DNA from: Acidobacteriota bacterium
Lineage (GTDB): Bacteria > Acidobacteriota > Terriglobia > Bryobacterales > Bryobacteraceae
Direction of reading: 5' to 3'
Assembly (NCBI GenBank): GCA_026394055.1
Contig: JAPKYZ010000085.1
Coordinates: 1 to 64,000 of the forward strand
Length of the DNA stretch: 64,000 nt
The position numbers were made by a program, and so were the translations under genes. The notes beneath the pieces are model-generated. The model saw only the letters and a program-made list of their open reading frames with translations, ran no database searches and was not told the DNA's origin. Numbering within the stretch: position 1 is the first letter of the stretch; every line of letters starts with the position of its first letter. Of the stretch, positions 61,767-64,000 are shown in pieces.

Positions 61767-64000
61767 ATGGCTCAAAGGCGAATGGCAGTTCTTGTAGTGA
61801 TGTTGGCGGAGGCGATGTGGGGGCAGTCGAACCGTGCGACGATTCAGGGCTCAATCTCTGATCCGGCGGGCGCGGTGGTATCGGGCGCGGAAGTGCAAGT
61901 GACGGCACTCGCCACCGGGCAGCGGCGGGTGAGCGTCAGCGACGCGCGGGGATTTTATTCACTGGCCGGCATCGAATCGGGCTTGGTGGAGCTGCGGGTG
62001 AACCGGGACTCTTTCCGGGCGGTGATCTTTTCCCGCATTGATCTGGCGGCGGGCGAAGTGCTGGTGCGCGATGTCCGGCTGGAGCTGGCGGGCCGGGCTG
62101 ATGCGCTGGAGGTTCAAGACAGCGGCGCCCGGCTCCGGCGGGGTACGGAGGTGGGCGGCGTGATGACCGGCACCCAGATCGGCCAGCTGCCGCTGAACGG
62201 CCGCAACTGGCAGGGTTTGCTGGCCTTGATTCCTGGAGCCATCAATACCGGCACCGGCGACGCCCGTGGCGTTCGTTTCTTTGGCCGGGGCGTGGACGAC
62301 AACAACTTCCGCTTTGATGGCGTGGATTCGACCGGCGTGCGCAATCAGGTGCCACGCGATGACATCCGGCTGGCGATTTCCATGGAGGCGATTGCCGAAT
62401 TTCGCGTACGCGGCGCGATGTATTCGGCCGAGACGGGCGGCACCATGGCCGCCCAAGTGGAACTGATCTCCCGCTCCGGCAGCAACACCCTGCACGGCAG
62501 CGCGTTTGAGTTTCTGCGCAATGACAAGCTGGATGCGCGTTCGCCGTTTGACCCGGCCAAAATTCCGCCGTTCCGGTTGAACCAGTTTGGCGGCAGCCTG
62601 GGCGGCACCTTACGCCGTGACCGTACGTTCTTCTTTGCGGCCTACGAGGGGCTGGCGCAGCGGCTGGGGCGAAGCTTTGTCGCGACGGTGCCCAGTGATT
62701 CCTTCCGCGCCCGCGCCTTGGCCCAAACGCCGGCGCTGCGGCCTTATCTGGATGCCTTCCCCACCTCTTCGGTCGCCACCTCCAGCCCCGATATCGCCCG
62801 CTGGACGGGCCCGGGCAGCCAGGACAACGACCAGCATTCCGGCACCATCCGGATCGACGAAAAGCCGCGTGACCGCACCAGCCTGTTCGCCCGGTTCAGC
62901 ACCAACCGCATGCAGGTCCGCACGCCGCAAGGCGACTCGACCGGCAACCTGAGCGCCTACAATCGCGTGGAAGAGGCCGTCACCACGGGTGTGGTCGAGT
63001 GGTTGGAAGTGCTTTCGCCGCGGACCGTGCATCAGGCGCGGGTGGGTATCAACCGGGTGCCGTTCCGGTCGCAATATGAAAGCCCCATTCTGCCCGCGTT
63101 GCGCGTGGCTGGACTCACCTCCATCCCCGGCGCGCGCGAGAGCCTGGTGAACTCGCTTACCTACACGTTCAGCGATAGCCTCAGCCTGATCCGCGGCCGC
63201 CACAGCATCAAGTTGGGCGTGGAGGCGCGCCCGCTGCGCTTTGCTCTGCGCACGGTGGCCGACGGCAGCGCGATCGTCTTCACCGACATGAACACGTTCG
63301 CCCAAGGCCGGGTGAACACGGCCAACCTCAATGGCTTTCTGCCCACGCGCGGGGTCAGCAAAACGCAGTGGTTTGCCTACGTCCAGGATGAGATCCATTT
63401 GACGCGCACGCTGACGCTCAACGCCGGACTGCGGTACGAGCAACTGGGCGTGCTGAAGGAAGATTTTGGCCGCGCCCAGCCGTTTGATCTCGAGACCTGC
63501 GGCGGCTTCTGCCCGGCGGGCACTTCGTTCACCGAGCCTGACCGGAACAACTTCGCGCCTCGGGCGAGTTTGGCCTGGGCTCCAGCGGCGGCCAAGGGCC
63601 GGACCGTGCTGCGCGTCGGCAGCGGCGTCTTCTACGGAGAAGGCCAACTGGGCAATCAGACCAGCCCGGTGGAGAACGAGACCGTCCGCTTATCGCTCGC
63701 CGGAGCGCAGCTGGACCGCGTCTCGCTGGCCGATCTGCTGGCGCCCACCCTGCCCGCCAGCGCCGGCACGCTGACCATCTCGCCCCTCAATCTCGAGCGG
63801 CGCCGCAAAGACATGTACACCACGCAGTGGACCGCCCAGGTGGGCCAGGAGCTGCCCGCGGGCCTGACGCTCGAGACCGCCTATGTCGGCAGCAAAGGCT
63901 CGCAACTTTTTGCGCGGACCTATTACAACCGCCTCAACCCCGCCACGGGCCTGCGCCCGCTACCGCAGTACGGCTTGATCCCGGTACGGGCCAACGGCGC
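61767..64000 (+). CDS. Oar-like TonB-dependent receptor, truncated by window edge
   Basis: At least 744 residues from ATG 61767, with AGGA four bases before it; the gene runs past the right edge. A leader (MAVLVVMLAEAMWGQ) is followed by a carboxypeptidase-regulatory-like domain (ATIQGSISDPAGAVVSGAEV). The plug starts near GRNWQGLLALIPGAINTGTG. Barrel strands include GSNTLHGSAFEFLRNDKLDA and DRTFFFAAYEGLAQRLGRSF. Same family as the receptor at 22.7-26.2 kb but clearly divergent. No internal stop was seen to the edge. Confidence 0.9.
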   Translation, partial: MAQRRMAVLVVMLAEAMWGQSNRATIQGSISDPAGAVVSGAEVQVTALATGQRRVSVSDARGFYSLAGIESGLVELRVNRDSFRAVIFSRIDLAAGEVLVRDVRLELAGRADALEVQDSGARLRRGTEVGGVMTGTQIGQLPLNGRNWQGLLALIPGAINTGTGDARGVRFFGRGVDDNNFRFDGVDSTGVRNQVPRDDIRLAISMEAIAEFRVRGAMYSAETGGTMAAQVELISRSGSNTLHGSAFEFLRNDKLDARSPFDPAKIPPFRLNQFGGSLGGTLRRDRTFFFAAYEGLAQRLGRSFVATVPSDSFRARALAQTPALRPYLDAFPTSSVATSSPDIARWTGPGSQDNDQHSGTIRIDEKPRDRTSLFARFSTNRMQVRTPQGDSTGNLSAYNRVEEAVTTGVVEWLEVLSPRTVHQARVGINRVPFRSQYESPILPALRVAGLTSIPGARESLVNSLTYTFSDSLSLIRGRHSIKLGVEARPLRFALRTVADGSAIVFTDMNTFAQGRVNTANLNGFLPTRGVSKTQWFAYVQDEIHLTRTLTLNAGLRYEQLGVLKEDFGRAQPFDLETCGGFCPAGTSFTEPDRNNFAPRASLAWAPAAAKGRTVLRVGSGVFYGEGQLGNQTSPVENETVRLSLAGAQLDRVSLADLLAPTLPASAGTLTISPLNLERRRKDMYTTQWTAQVGQELPAGLTLETAYVGSKGSQLFARTYYNRLNPATGLRPLPQYGLIPVRANG

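Overview
The window looks like a chromosomal segment of a high-GC, Gram-negative acidobacterium of the Solibacter/Bryobacter type. This is inferred from gene content, not from a marker gene. The pointers are two very large Oar-like TonB-dependent receptors with an N-terminal carboxypeptidase-regulatory-like domain, a PadR regulator next to an orphan MacB-type permease (ADOP), DUF1080, sulfatase and Gfo/Idh/MocA proteins, PEP-CTERM proteins, a hopanoid locus, and LPS genes (lptD and a waaA-lpxK fusion). No rRNA, tRNA or CRISPR array was seen.

Layout. 1-2.2 kb: a truncated secreted protein, a PEP-CTERM protein and an exported Gfo/Idh/MocA protein. 2.2-8.2 kb: an accessory patch. It starts with a two-gene short prokaryotic Argonaute system (TIR-APAZ plus a catalytically dead pAgo, SPARTA type) in clearly AT-richer DNA. 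A normal-GC SDR/DUF1080 pair follows, then another AT-richer stretch with an unknown 265-residue protein and a RelE/Phd-like toxin-antitoxin pair. 8.2-13.5 kb: an HDAC-like amidohydrolase, a Tat sulfatase, glgC, an MFS carrier and a small cupin-like protein. 13.5-14.2 kb: a DUF433/DUF5615 module whose toxin gene carries an in-frame stop codon. 14.3-18.3 kb: an unknown membrane protein, then pepA, smpB and rluE. 18.4-21.9 kb: a secretin/pseudopilin operon. 22-22.5 kb: a BrnT-type toxin-antitoxin pair. 22.7-31 kb: a TonB-dependent receptor, an M20 peptidase, lptD and an RDD protein.

31-39.8 kb, minus strand: a hopanoid locus running ispH, shc, hpnA, hpnG-like, two zinc alcohol dehydrogenases, hpnC, hpnD. 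It links isoprenoid precursor supply, squalene formation, cyclisation and side-chain work. 39.8-50.5 kb: an O6-alkylguanine methyltransferase, a dihaem peroxidase, the waaA-lpxK fusion, a second BrnT-like pair, a cyclophilin, a CpdB-like phosphoesterase and an OlsF-like double acyltransferase. 50.6-64 kb: a DHH phosphoesterase, an amidohydrolase, an aquaglyceroporin, a methyltransferase, a serine hydrolase/PadR/ADOP operon behind a promoter framed by a long inverted repeat, a second PEP-CTERM protein, small VOC and GyrI-like proteins, a DUF6807 protein, and a TonB receptor cut by the window edge.

Three strongly similar ~67-bp palindromic elements lie between convergent gene pairs (15.7, 27.6 and 50.5 kb). 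They look like inverted doublets of a REP-type repeat. The most notable system is the SPARTA pair. It belongs to a described family, so the novelty here lies in the host and the details. Other items worth attention are the waaA-lpxK fusion, the REP doublets, the interrupted toxin, the paired dehydrogenases in the hopanoid locus and the palindrome-framed promoter.
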